A stretch of 16,992 nt of DNA from an uncultured Eggerthellaceae bacterium. GTDB taxonomy: Bacteria; Actinomycetota; Coriobacteriia; Coriobacteriales; Eggerthellaceae. The stretch spans positions 1 through 16,992 of the forward strand of contig CAKUOV010000049.1 of assembly GCA_934670115.1 (NCBI GenBank), given 5' to 3'. Shown here piece after piece: positions 7,114-14,024 of this stretch; the stretch's first letter is position 1, and every line of letters starts with the position of its first letter. The notes beneath the pieces were generated by a model. The model was not told the origin of the DNA. It searched no databases and saw only the letters and a program-made list of their open reading frames with translations. Position numbers and translations under genes: made by a program.

Positions 7114-7235
7114 AGCAAGTTAATCCACGTGAACGCAATACGCAGACGCAAGGAAACTATGCGAATCTAGCGCGACTGCTTCGCAATTGGCCAGCGCAAC
7201 GCCGCAAGCAGCGCCGCAGCAGCCAGACGTGCGCC

Positions 7236-7658
7236 CTACCCCAAGTCGGTCTGGCTGAGCACCTTGAAGCCTGCCGCCGCGACCTTTTCAGCAATGGCAA
7301 CGCTTTCTGCCGCAGGAATCTTCATAACGGCAATGGCCTGGTTGGACTCGCTAAAGCAATAACCGTACTGGACGTTTACATCCATGTCGTCGAAAATCGC
7401 CATGAGCGTGGCCAAGCCGCCCGCCGTATCGGTAATGGAAATGGCCGACACAGGCGTTTTCATAACGCGATACCCCGCTGCATTCAGCGCCTCGGTTGCC
7501 TTATCGGGATCAGCGCAAATGATGCGGATCACGCCGTATTCAGCGGTTTCCGCAATGCTTAAGGCCTTCATGTTCACCTGGGCATCGGCCATGACCTTGG
7601 TCAATGCCGCCAAACGACCTTCGGCGTTCTCCAGAAAAACAGTAACTTGGCTAATCAT
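7236..7658 (-). CDS. Tandem ACT-domain protein linked to a CoA ligase
   Basis: The 140-aa protein consists of two ACT-type units (about residues 1-68 and 69-140); the first opens with VTVFLENAEGRLAALTKVMADAQVNM-like features (NAEGRLA at 11-17) and the second carries ISITDTAGGLATL. ACT domains bind small ligands, usually amino acids, and control a partner enzyme. No catalytic domain is present. The ATG at 7658 lies inside the end of the preceding ligase gene (8-nt overlap), with GGGGGT about 6 nt upstream. Such ACT proteins often accompany PaaK-type ligases and aryl-pyruvate ferredoxin oxidoreductases in anaerobes, so it may sense an aromatic amino acid and regulate the ligase; that is inference. 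No oxidoreductase genes are visible here. Confidence 0.9.
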   Translation of the reverse strand: MISQVTVFLENAEGRLAALTKVMADAQVNMKALSIAETAEYGVIRIICADPDKATEALNAAGYRVMKTPVSAISITDTAGGLATLMAIFDDMDVNVQYGYCFSESNQAIAVMKIPAAESVAIAEKVAAAGFKVLSQTDLG

Positions 7659-8964
7659 TGAAAACCCCCGTCCTTAGATCGATAACGCGCTTTGCCTTGC
7701 CTTCAGAGCGAGCGATGGTCATGGGTTCCACCAGCTTCACCTTAATGCCCACAGAAAGTTCTGCCTTGCACTTTGCCTGGATAGCCTTCTGAAGTCGCTC
7801 GATTGCGGCAACCTGATCGAAGTCGAAATCGGGGTTGAGCTCGGCCTTCAGCGTGACAACGTCCAGGTGGTTCGGGTTTGAAAGCTCGATTTGGTACCAC
7901 GAGGAAACCTCGGGGAATGTCTTCATCACATTCTCAATCTGGCTGGGGAACACATTCACGCCGCGGATGATAAGCATGTCGTCGGTGCGTCCATGCAAGC
8001 GATCAATGCGACGATGCGTGCGTCCGCAAGCGCATTCGCCCGGAATGATGCGCGTGATGTCGCGCGTGCGATAGCGCACCACGGGGGATGCTTCGCGATC
8101 AACGGTGGTAATCACCAGCTCGCCCCATTCGCCATCAGGCAAAACCTGACCGGTAGCGGGGTCGATAATCTCAGCGATGAAGTGGTCTTCCGCCAAATGC
8201 AAGCCCGTTTGCTGCAGGCATTCAATAGCCACACCGGGGCCCATGGTCTCGGTCAAGCCGTAAACATCAAGCACCTTGTAGCCCAGCTTGTTTTCCAGTT
8301 CCTCGCGGAAGTTGTCAGACATAGGCTCGGCGCCGTGGATGCCGAACTTCAAAGAGAATTCCTTCTTGGGGTCAAGACCCATGGCAAGCGCGGTGTCGGC
8401 AATGTGCATGGCATACGAAGGCGTGCAGCACAGGATGGTAGTTCCCATGGTGCGCAGGATGCGAATCTGACGCTCGGTATTGCCCGCGGATGCAGGAATA
8501 GTGGTGCAACCTGCGGCAACGCCTCCGTAATGAGCGCCCAAGCCACCCGTGAACAAGCCGTAGCCGTAGCACACCTGCATAATATCGTTCTCGTCGCCTT
8601 CGCCCAGCTCAACGCCGCGCGCGAAGCATTCGCCCCAGAACTTCAAGTCGTAGTCGGTATAAGCGCCCACCGTGGCAATGCCCGTGGTGCCCGAAGACAT
8701 GTGAATTTCCTTCACGTCCGAAAGCGGCACCGCCAACATGCCATACGGATACGCATCGCGCAGGTCCTGCTTCTGAACGAAGGGAGCCTTCTGCAAATCG
8801 GCTAACGTTTCAACGGAATACGGGTCGAAACCTGCCTTATCAAACGATTCCTTATAAAAAGGAACGTGCTCATATACGTTGACGACCGTCTTCTTCAATC
8901 CCTCAAGCTGGATTGCTTCCAGCTCTTCATGAGGCATGCGCAAAATTGCATCTTGCTTGCCCAT
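7651..8964 (-). CDS. Phenylacetate-CoA ligase family protein (PaaK type)
   Basis: The enzyme is an AMP-forming ligase that activates an aryl acid (phenylacetate or a related acid) to its CoA thioester using ATP. Motifs are intact: the SSGTTG phosphate loop (90-95), YGLTE (235-239), YRTRD (298-302) and the hinge GRTDDMLIIRG (325-335), followed by the small C-terminal domain. CxCGR (311-315) is also typical of this group. At 437 aa the length is normal. I chose the ATG at 8964 because AAAGGA lies 6-7 nt upstream and PaaK proteins start here; the open frame runs 40 codons further up but without a family match. It forms a two-gene unit with the ACT protein. The substrate cannot be fixed from sequence. 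Confidence 0.93.
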   Translation of the reverse strand: MGKQDAILRMPHEELEAIQLEGLKKTVVNVYEHVPFYKESFDKAGFDPYSVETLADLQKAPFVQKQDLRDAYPYGMLAVPLSDVKEIHMSSGTTGIATVGAYTDYDLKFWGECFARGVELGEGDENDIMQVCYGYGLFTGGLGAHYGGVAAGCTTIPASAGNTERQIRILRTMGTTILCCTPSYAMHIADTALAMGLDPKKEFSLKFGIHGAEPMSDNFREELENKLGYKVLDVYGLTETMGPGVAIECLQQTGLHLAEDHFIAEIIDPATGQVLPDGEWGELVITTVDREASPVVRYRTRDITRIIPGECACGRTHRRIDRLHGRTDDMLIIRGVNVFPSQIENVMKTFPEVSSWYQIELSNPNHLDVVTLKAELNPDFDFDQVAAIERLQKAIQAKCKAELSVGIKVKLVEPMTIARSEGKAKRVIDLRTGVFND

Positions 8965-8986
8965 GTGAATCCTTTCTTGTGTTTTT

Positions 8987-9000
8987 TGCGGAAAACCGCA
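8987..9000 (-). promoter_or_regulatory. Small hairpin in the ligase leader
   Basis: TGCGG and CCGCA flank a 4-nt loop, a perfect 5-bp stem, about 9 nt upstream of the ribosome binding site of the CoA ligase gene. On the minus strand it is followed by A residues, not T, so it is not a terminator for that gene. It could affect translation or RNA stability. Confidence 0.35.
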
Positions 9001-9210
9001 TAAGGGGGTAGCGCGGATATGCGCGTGGGGCAATTGTACTCCAATGTCTGCGATTCGAAGCGCCGTTCTCGCGTTTTTTAACATGCGGCTAACATGGCGC
9101 GGTTAAAATGATTTGTTTTGGTGTGACGTGGCGGAATTTGCCGCGCGCGTTTTTTCGCTGCTTTTGTTGCTTCTGGCGCTGCGTTTGCTGCAGGCGCCGC
9201 CGCGCTCATG

Positions 9211-9216
9211 TATACT
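9211..9216 (+). promoter_or_regulatory. Putative -10 element for the deformylase-like gene
   Basis: TATACT at 9211-9216 matches five of six -10 consensus bases and lies 31 nt upstream of the GTG start. A possible -35 box, TTGCTG at 9185-9190, is 20 nt upstream, longer than the usual spacing. Confidence 0.4.
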
Positions 9217-9247
9217 AATCCGCGCAAAGATTCGAAAGGAGAATCCG

Positions 9248-9673
9248 GTGATTAAAGAACTGGTAACCGATACCGACATTCTGTCCGTTACGTGCGAAAA
9301 AGCTACGGCCGAAGATGCTTCCGTAGCAGAAGACCTGGTAGATACGCTGCAATCCATGGAAGATGCCGCATGCTTGGCCGCCAACCAAATTGGCGTGACG
9401 AAGCGCATCATTGCGTTCAGGGATGACCAGGACAATATCCATGTTATGTTCAACCCCTCGTTTAACCAGGCGCTTCGTCCGTCGAAGATGCCCGAAGAGT
9501 GCCTGTCGCTGCCTGAAGCCGGTCCGCAGATGGTACGTCGCTTCGATTGGATTCGCGTGGAGTTCGAGCAGCTTATCGATGGCGCATTGGTTGTAAAGAA
9601 ACGCAACTACGAAGGCTGGACGGCTGAAATCATCCAGCACATGATTGATCACTGCAACGGCAAGCTGATTTAA
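9248..9673 (+). CDS. Peptide-deformylase-like protein lacking the catalytic Glu
   Basis: Peptide deformylase removes the N-formyl group from new proteins. The 141-aa protein keeps the deformylase frame: ACLAANQIG (41-49; classical GxGLAAxQ), EECLSLP (83-89; classical EGCLS) with metal ligand C85, and QHMIDHCNG (130-138; classical QHExDHLxG) with metal ligands H131 and H135. The catalytic Glu after H131 is Met132, so normal deformylase chemistry is doubtful. The GTG at 9248 has AAAGGAG 6 nt upstream and is clearly preferred over an in-frame start 45 codons earlier, which would add a non-homologous hydrophobic leader. It is slightly short for the family (usually 150-190 aa). It could be an inactive paralogue with another role, or an enzyme with changed chemistry. 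Confidence 0.88.
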   Translation: MIKELVTDTDILSVTCEKATAEDASVAEDLVDTLQSMEDAACLAANQIGVTKRIIAFRDDQDNIHVMFNPSFNQALRPSKMPEECLSLPEAGPQMVRRFDWIRVEFEQLIDGALVVKKRNYEGWTAEIIQHMIDHCNGKLI

Positions 9674-10027
9674 GCGCGGAATTCCCAATCTGGGCCGCCC
9701 TGATTGCAAGAAAAGCCGATGCGCACCAGGAAACCAGGGTGCTTGTTGGAAAAACGGGTGCGAATTCGGGCAAATGCACGATAATCGGTGGTTGATCTTG
9801 GCTCCAAAACCCCATTTGCACCGGTTTTTCAAAAGGCAGCATGCGACGTATCGTTGTGACCTGGGATAATAGAAATGATAAATCGGGGAGGATCATTCGA
9901 GCCTCCCCGATTTTCATTCCTGACCACCGAATATCGTCGATTTGCCTGAAATACCGGACGCTTTGACAACAACCCCCTTCAAATCCAGGGCGCACAAGCG
10001 CAATCCCGACCGCGAAAAGCGAAAATG
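9674..10027. other. Intergenic stretch after the deformylase-like gene
   Basis: About 350 nt with no credible gene on either strand. It holds a small hairpin (GCACC at 9723-9727 with GGTGC at 9738-9742), a weak AAAACC/GGTTTT stem near 9806-9828, and the strong terminator at 9880-9914. The 207 nt between the deformylase-like stop and that terminator would be a long 3' untranslated region or could hold a small RNA. Confidence 0.5.
9880..9914 (+). terminator. Strong intrinsic terminator
   Basis: AAATCGGGGAGG (9880-9891) pairs perfectly over 12 bp with CCTCCCCGATTT (9902-9913) around a 10-nt loop, followed by a T. The A/T flanks are nearly symmetric, so it could serve both the plus-strand deformylase-like transcript and the minus-strand CobW-family gene that ends at 10028. 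Confidence 0.85.
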
Positions 10028-11563
10028 CTATTGCACCAAGCATTCGTCGAGACGCGCCTCGATTTCAGCGCGGTTCATGTCCTTGCCGATAACGACCAGC
10101 TTATTGCGGCGATCCCCCACCGTATCATCCCAATCATCAAGGGCGTTCGGATTCGCGCTCAAGATTGCCTCGCGCTCTTCGGGCGTGGCCGATGCGATCC
10201 ACGGGCTGTTCGGCGACATATAGAAACGCTTGCCCGCCTGCTCGAACAGGAAGCACGTGTCTTCATCGTCATCAACCCAGGCCATGCCCTTGCAACGAAT
10301 GATGCTTGCCGGCCATTCGCGCACAAGCGCGCGCAGCACTTCCATGGCAAAAGGACGGCGGCGCTCATACACGAACGTCGTAATGCCGTATTCCGCCACA
10401 TGATCGTGTCCGTCGGCAGCATGGTCGTGGCCGCAGCAGCAAGAACCGTCCTCGTGATGGTGGTGGTGATGGCACGCGCAATCGGGATCGTCGCATTCAT
10501 CGTGGTCATGACCTGTGCCTTCGCCGTTGTCGTGATCATGGTCGCACGTGCACTCGTGGTCGTCGCCATCATGGTGATGCTCATGGTGATGGTGGCCGTG
10601 ACCATCGGCTTCGTGCGTTTCCTCCACGCCGTTTTCCAGCGCATCAACCCAACCCGCGGAATCGAAAACGCTATCAAACGTAAAGCGGTCGGTATACAGG
10701 ATCTCGTTCAGCGGAACATCGCCCTGAACAGCCTCGATGATAGTCGCATCCTTCTGCAAGCTGCGGATAAGCACTTTCAGCTCGGCCAGTTGCTCGGACG
10801 TAACTTGATCGACCTTGTTCAGAATAAGCGTGGAGCAAAACTCGATCTGGTTGATAAGCAAGTTGGCAATGTCGTCTTCCTCATTTGCGCTCACCAAATT
10901 CTGGCCACCGTTGAACTCGTCAAACATACGCGCGCAGTCCACCACGGCAACCACGTTGTCAAGCATGAGCGGCGCCTCGGAAATCTTGATCTCCGTATAT
11001 TCAGCGTCGTCTTCGTAGTCGGCGTCTTCGTCTTCCGCGTAATCAGAAGGCTCGCTGCCGCTTTCAGCCTCTTCAGTATCTTCGGCGTCTTCGCTATCCG
11101 CAAGCTCGTCATAAGGCATTTCTTCAGGGAGTTTGCCTTGCGACCAATCGCAAAAGTCCGAAATGGTGTACGCAATGGGCATTGGCTCGCAAATGCCGGA
11201 CGCCTCGATGATGATGTAGTCGAAGTTGCCCGACTCGGCCAGTTGGGCCAGCTGAGCAGCCAGGTCCTCGGAAAGCGAGCAGCAAATGCAGCCGTTTGTC
11301 ATGGGAATCAGGCTGTCGGCCATCTCGGTCACCGCGCCCGTTTGCGCAATGAGCTCGGCGTCAATGTTCACCTCACCGATGTCGTTCACGATAACAGCGG
11401 CGCGTACGCCTTCCGTGTTCGTGAGCACGTGGTTCAGCAGCGTGGTTTTGCCGGCGCCCAGATAACCCGTGATCATCGCGATGCGAACAGGCGGCTGCTC
11501 GACGACAGCAGCCTGATCGATGGCCGCAGCCTGCTCGGTGCCTTCTTTTTTCGGTTCTTCCAT
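10028..11563 (-). CDS. CobW/COG0523 family metal-binding GTPase with large acidic and His-rich inserts
   Basis: COG0523 proteins are GTP-dependent metallochaperones for zinc, cobalt, nickel or other metals. Visible are the P-loop GYLGAGKT (33-40), the metal motif CICC (92-95), NKVD (249-252), and the C-terminal CobW_C domain (about 392-510). At 511 aa it exceeds the usual 300-400 aa because of two inserts: an Asp/Glu-rich block (about 142-195) and a His/Asp/Cys-rich block (about 317-388) with several H-runs, CTC, CAC and CCC. The His-rich block suggests metal storage or buffering. The ATG at 11563 has GAGGA just upstream. It is a single gene, divergent from the TrmB-like gene. The metal cannot be named from sequence; nickel for the hydrogenase in this window is only one possibility. 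Confidence 0.93.
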   Translation of the reverse strand: MEEPKKEGTEQAAAIDQAAVVEQPPVRIAMITGYLGAGKTTLLNHVLTNTEGVRAAVIVNDIGEVNIDAELIAQTGAVTEMADSLIPMTNGCICCSLSEDLAAQLAQLAESGNFDYIIIEASGICEPMPIAYTISDFCDWSQGKLPEEMPYDELADSEDAEDTEEAESGSEPSDYAEDEDADYEDDAEYTEIKISEAPLMLDNVVAVVDCARMFDEFNGGQNLVSANEEDDIANLLINQIEFCSTLILNKVDQVTSEQLAELKVLIRSLQKDATIIEAVQGDVPLNEILYTDRFTFDSVFDSAGWVDALENGVEETHEADGHGHHHHEHHHDGDDHECTCDHDHDNGEGTGHDHDECDDPDCACHHHHHHEDGSCCCGHDHAADGHDHVAEYGITTFVYERRRPFAMEVLRALVREWPASIIRCKGMAWVDDDEDTCFLFEQAGKRFYMSPNSPWIASATPEEREAILSANPNALDDWDDTVGDRRNKLVVIGKDMNRAEIEARLDECLVQ

Positions 11564-11600
11564 GGTTCCTCGATTCTGTTTCGCGGTTTTGTACGCGTAG

Positions 11601-11630
11601 ATTATCGCAGTTTCGCGCGCGCGGCGGCAA
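11601..11630 (-). promoter_or_regulatory. Putative promoter of the CobW-family gene
   Basis: On the minus strand, TTGCCG (11630-11625) and GATAAT (11606-11601) are 18 nt apart; the -10 box is a five of six match. It would place the transcription start about 30 nt upstream of the ATG at 11563. No Zur or other metal-regulator palindrome could be recognised. Confidence 0.35.
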
Positions 11631-11792
11631 AAAGCACGTCATTTTGGCATAATAGGTAAAGAAGAAAACAGTGCATCCGACGCCGCCGAATACGAACGCG
11701 CAGAAGCACGCAGACGCGGCGGCTGCAGAAGCGTGCGCGGAAGTCCGAGCACCGCCGAACGCGAACGCAAACGAGCACAACCGAAGGAAACC

Positions 11793-12632
11793 ATGCGCCA
11801 ACGAAAACCGACAAATCTGCACGTGACGCTCGAGCGCTACCACGAGCCCATCGTCGATAGCCCCGCTACCATAAAAGGCGGCTGGATACGCACGTTCATG
11901 CCCGACGCCCGCGCTCTTTACCTGGACCTGGGCTGCGGTAAGGGCATTTTCCTTGCGGAGATTGCGCAAAAACACCCGGATGTGCTGTTCGTGGGAATCG
12001 ACCACAGCGACGTATGCGTTGCGCGCACGGCGCAAAAAGTCGTTGAGCAGGAGCTTCGCAACGTGCGCTTGATTTGCGCCGATGCGGCTGATTTGGAAAA
12101 CATCTTTGGCGAAGGCGAGCTTGATCTGATTTACCTGAACTTCAATTCGCCGTTTCCTAAGAAGAAACATGCCGAAAAGCGCCTGACGCATCTTGCGCAT
12201 CTTACGCGATACCGGCGCTTGCTGCGGCGCGGCGGCGTGATTGAAATGCGCACCGACAATGTTCTCTATTGGGAGTTTTCCCTGATAGAACTCGATATTG
12301 CAGGGTATAAAATCTTAGCGCAATCTGATAATTTGCATCGCGATGCCGCGTTGCTTGACGCCACGCTGGCAAGCGAGTACGACACGCGCACCACCGAGCG
12401 CGGAGCCCGCGTACGCTGGTTGCGTGCCTTGCCAGGCCCTGAGCCTGCCACGTGCGTGCAGACCGATAAGCTGGGCTTGGCCGAGTACCTTCCCCAGGAC
12501 ATCGAGAACTTCCACGAGATTCCCTATGGCATGGAAGACACTATCGCGAACATCCGAAGCCGGCGCGCAAACGCGCGAGCGCGGGCGGAGCGAGAGAAGG
12601 CGCAGCAAGAAAAGGCGAAGGCGCGCATGTAG
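11793..12632 (+). CDS. trmB: TrmB-like tRNA (guanine-N7)-methyltransferase
   Basis: TrmB makes m7G46 in tRNA using S-adenosylmethionine. The SAM-binding loop DLGCGKG (45-51), the GID segment (68-70), NFNSPFPKKKH (116-126) and the late SEYDTRTTERG segment (194-204) follow the family plan. Two features are unusual. The family motif (S/P)DPWPK is here NSPFPK, so the conserved Asp is Ser119 and the Trp is Phe121. A roughly 65-residue tail (after about 213), ending in an Ala/Arg/Glu/Lys-rich helix, exceeds the usual 200-240 aa. The ATG at 11793 has AAGGA 4 nt upstream; the frame stays open upstream through a charged A/E/R-rich stretch, but no better start is seen. A diverged paralogue with another RNA substrate is possible. 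Confidence 0.85.
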   Translation: MRQRKPTNLHVTLERYHEPIVDSPATIKGGWIRTFMPDARALYLDLGCGKGIFLAEIAQKHPDVLFVGIDHSDVCVARTAQKVVEQELRNVRLICADAADLENIFGEGELDLIYLNFNSPFPKKKHAEKRLTHLAHLTRYRRLLRRGGVIEMRTDNVLYWEFSLIELDIAGYKILAQSDNLHRDAALLDATLASEYDTRTTERGARVRWLRALPGPEPATCVQTDKLGLAEYLPQDIENFHEIPYGMEDTIANIRSRRANARARAEREKAQQEKAKARM

Positions 12633-12794
12633 GGCGAGGCAGGAAACGCAGCCGCAAGGCAAGACTGACTGAGCGCACGCAGAACAAAGAGTCCGAAACG
12701 AAACACAAAATAACGCATATCGGACAAAGACGTGCAAACCGAACCGTAACAAGCAAGAAAGCAAGTAAGACGAATCCGAATCAAGGAGGCCGCA

Positions 12795-12938
12795 ATGAAC
12801 ATTAAACAACAAAGAACCATGAAGCACGCAGGAGCATGGTGCATCGTTTTTGGCACCGCGACCATTGTCACCGGCGTTGCCGTGGGTGTTGGCTGCTTGG
12901 TTGCGGCGGGCAAACTGCTGAAGAACGCACGCTCGTAG
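12795..12938 (+). CDS. 47-residue single-span membrane protein
   Basis: A short frame with excellent initiation signals: AAGGAGG (12783-12789) lies 5 nt before the ATG at 12795. The peptide has a basic N-terminus (KQQR, MKH), one hydrophobic glycine-rich helix (about residues 12-39, with G-V-A-V-G-V-G spacing suited to helix packing) and a basic C-terminus (KLLKNARS). There is no cleavage site, so it should stay as a single-span membrane protein. Cysteines are at 16 and 34 inside the span. It lies 162 nt after the TrmB-like gene and 204 nt before the nitrilase-family gene, on the same strand. I recognise no family; a small regulatory membrane peptide or a toxin-like peptide are both possible but unsupported. 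Confidence 0.7.
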   Translation: MNIKQQRTMKHAGAWCIVFGTATIVTGVAVGVGCLVAAGKLLKNARS

Positions 12939-13012
12939 CAAGCAGAAAGCGCGGGCGATGTACCGCAGGAGGGGAAACCGCGTAACTCAGACGACGCACA
13001 GTAAACGCGTAG

Positions 13013-13028
13013 CGCGCCAAGGGGCGCG
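13013..13028 (+). other. GC-rich hairpin after the small membrane gene
   Basis: CGCGCC (13013-13018) pairs perfectly with GGCGCG (13023-13028) around AAGG. No T-run follows, so it is not a standard terminator; it may be a pause or stability hairpin between the 47-aa gene and the nitrilase-family gene. Confidence 0.35.
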
Positions 13029-13142
13029 GGCAATGCGGCACGTATGCAGCGTCGCCATCAAAAGAATCTTCGCGTCCACAAGCCGCCTATCTGCAGAAAC
13101 ACATGCAAAAGCATCTACAGAAACCAACGAAAAGGAATGCCT

Positions 13143-13955
13143 ATGTTCAAGCTTGCACTCGCCCAAATGGCACATCCCGCTAACGGCAACGTTATTGCTG
13201 CCGCACGCACTTGGGCGCAAAAAGCAGCGGACGCGGGAGCGCAACTCCTGGTGTTTCCGGAATGCCTGATGACGCCATTCGAGAAAACGCCCGAAGAATT
13301 CGCGGCATCGGCGCAACCCCTTACGGACGACTTCGTGCAGCAGATGTGCGCCGTCGCGCGCGAGACGGGCCTGTGGATTGTTTTCACCATGAACGAGAAG
13401 AACCCCACTGGCGGGCAGCCGTTCAACACCGCCGTGGTGGCAGACAGCGACGGAAACGTGCGCGGTCATTATCGCAAAACGCACCTTTATGCCGCCCATG
13501 GCATAGATGAGCACGAAAAAATGGGCGAAGGATTAACGCTCTTCGAACCCATTGAAACACCGTTTTGCACGTTGAGCCTGGGGATTTGCTACGACTTGCG
13601 CTTTCCGGAAGTCGCCCGCGCCGCCGCACTTGCTGGGTGCAATGTAATGGTATTCCCCGCTGCCTGGGTGGCTGGACCGCATAAAATACGCCACTGGGAA
13701 ACGCTTCTTGCCGCGCGCGCCATTGAAAACGAGCTGTTCGTGGCAGGCTGTTGCCGCTCCGATCGATCCTGCATTGGCCGCTCCCAAGTCATAAACCCCC
13801 TGGGGGAAGTCATAGCACAAGCAGACGAAGGCGAGCAGCTTGTCACCGCAGAAATCGATCTTTCCCAGGTGAAAAGCGCGCGCGATGCCATGCCGTGTCT
13901 TCAGCATCGCCGCCCCGAGCTCTACGGGCCGCTCACGCGACATGTTAAAAAGTGA
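13143..13955 (+). CDS. Nitrilase-superfamily carbon-nitrogen hydrolase (omega-amidase-like)
   Basis: These enzymes cleave amide C-N bonds with a Glu-Lys-Cys triad. All three are present: E40 (in FPECLMTPF), K112 (in YRKTHLY) and C149 (in GICYDLRFPE). The 270-aa length fits the NIT2/omega-amidase-like branch, which hydrolyses alpha-ketoglutaramate and related amides; the exact substrate is uncertain. The ATG at 13143 has AAAGGA 6 nt upstream; the ATG at 13137 abuts that site and is less likely, and the long upstream extension of the frame has no family match. Its last codons and TGA stop lie inside repeat copy B, so the final residues may derive from the repeat. The next gene starts 69 nt downstream, so the two may be cotranscribed. 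Confidence 0.92.
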   Translation: MFKLALAQMAHPANGNVIAAARTWAQKAADAGAQLLVFPECLMTPFEKTPEEFAASAQPLTDDFVQQMCAVARETGLWIVFTMNEKNPTGGQPFNTAVVADSDGNVRGHYRKTHLYAAHGIDEHEKMGEGLTLFEPIETPFCTLSLGICYDLRFPEVARAAALAGCNVMVFPAAWVAGPHKIRHWETLLAARAIENELFVAGCCRSDRSCIGRSQVINPLGEVIAQADEGEQLVTAEIDLSQVKSARDAMPCLQHRRPELYGPLTRHVKK

Positions 13956-13970
13956 CGGGGTCTTTTTCAC
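13945..13970 (+). repeat. Dispersed 26-nt repeat, copy B
   Basis: Matches copy A (1008-1033, minus strand) in 24 of 26 positions, with the shared core GACGGGGTCTTTTTCAC. Here it encodes the last three residues and stop of the nitrilase-family gene. In this copy AAAAAGTGA (13947-13955) can pair with TCACcTTTTT (13967-13976), a possible weak hairpin, but copy A does not keep the pairing, so hairpin formation is not the conserved property. Confidence 0.75.
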
Positions 13971-14024
13971 CTTTTTCACTGCGACAGGCAATCAAGAAAC
14001 CAGAAAGAACATAGGAAAAGAGCT

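Noticed and set aside
9128..9157. Terminator-like GCGG/CCGC stem followed by a T-run in the spacer before the deformylase-like gene
   Set aside because: The stem is only four base pairs, and no plus-strand gene ends nearby to need it.
9630..10043. Minus-strand frame across the spacer after the deformylase-like gene
   Set aside because: Overlaps the ends of both flanking genes and the strong terminator hairpin; no domain and no convincing start.
10025..11659. 544-codon open frame on the plus strand opposite the CobW-family gene
   Set aside because: Its Val/Ala/Met-rich stretch is the mirror of the His and Asp codons of the real protein, which has a full set of GTPase motifs.
12958..13269. 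103-codon plus-strand frame before and into the nitrilase-family gene
   Set aside because: Runs out of frame into the real gene, has no strong start signal and no recognisable domain.
13947..13976. Repeat copy B as a rho-independent terminator
   Set aside because: The possible stem is A/T rich with a large loop and a bulge, and copy A does not preserve the pairing, so a terminator call is not supported.
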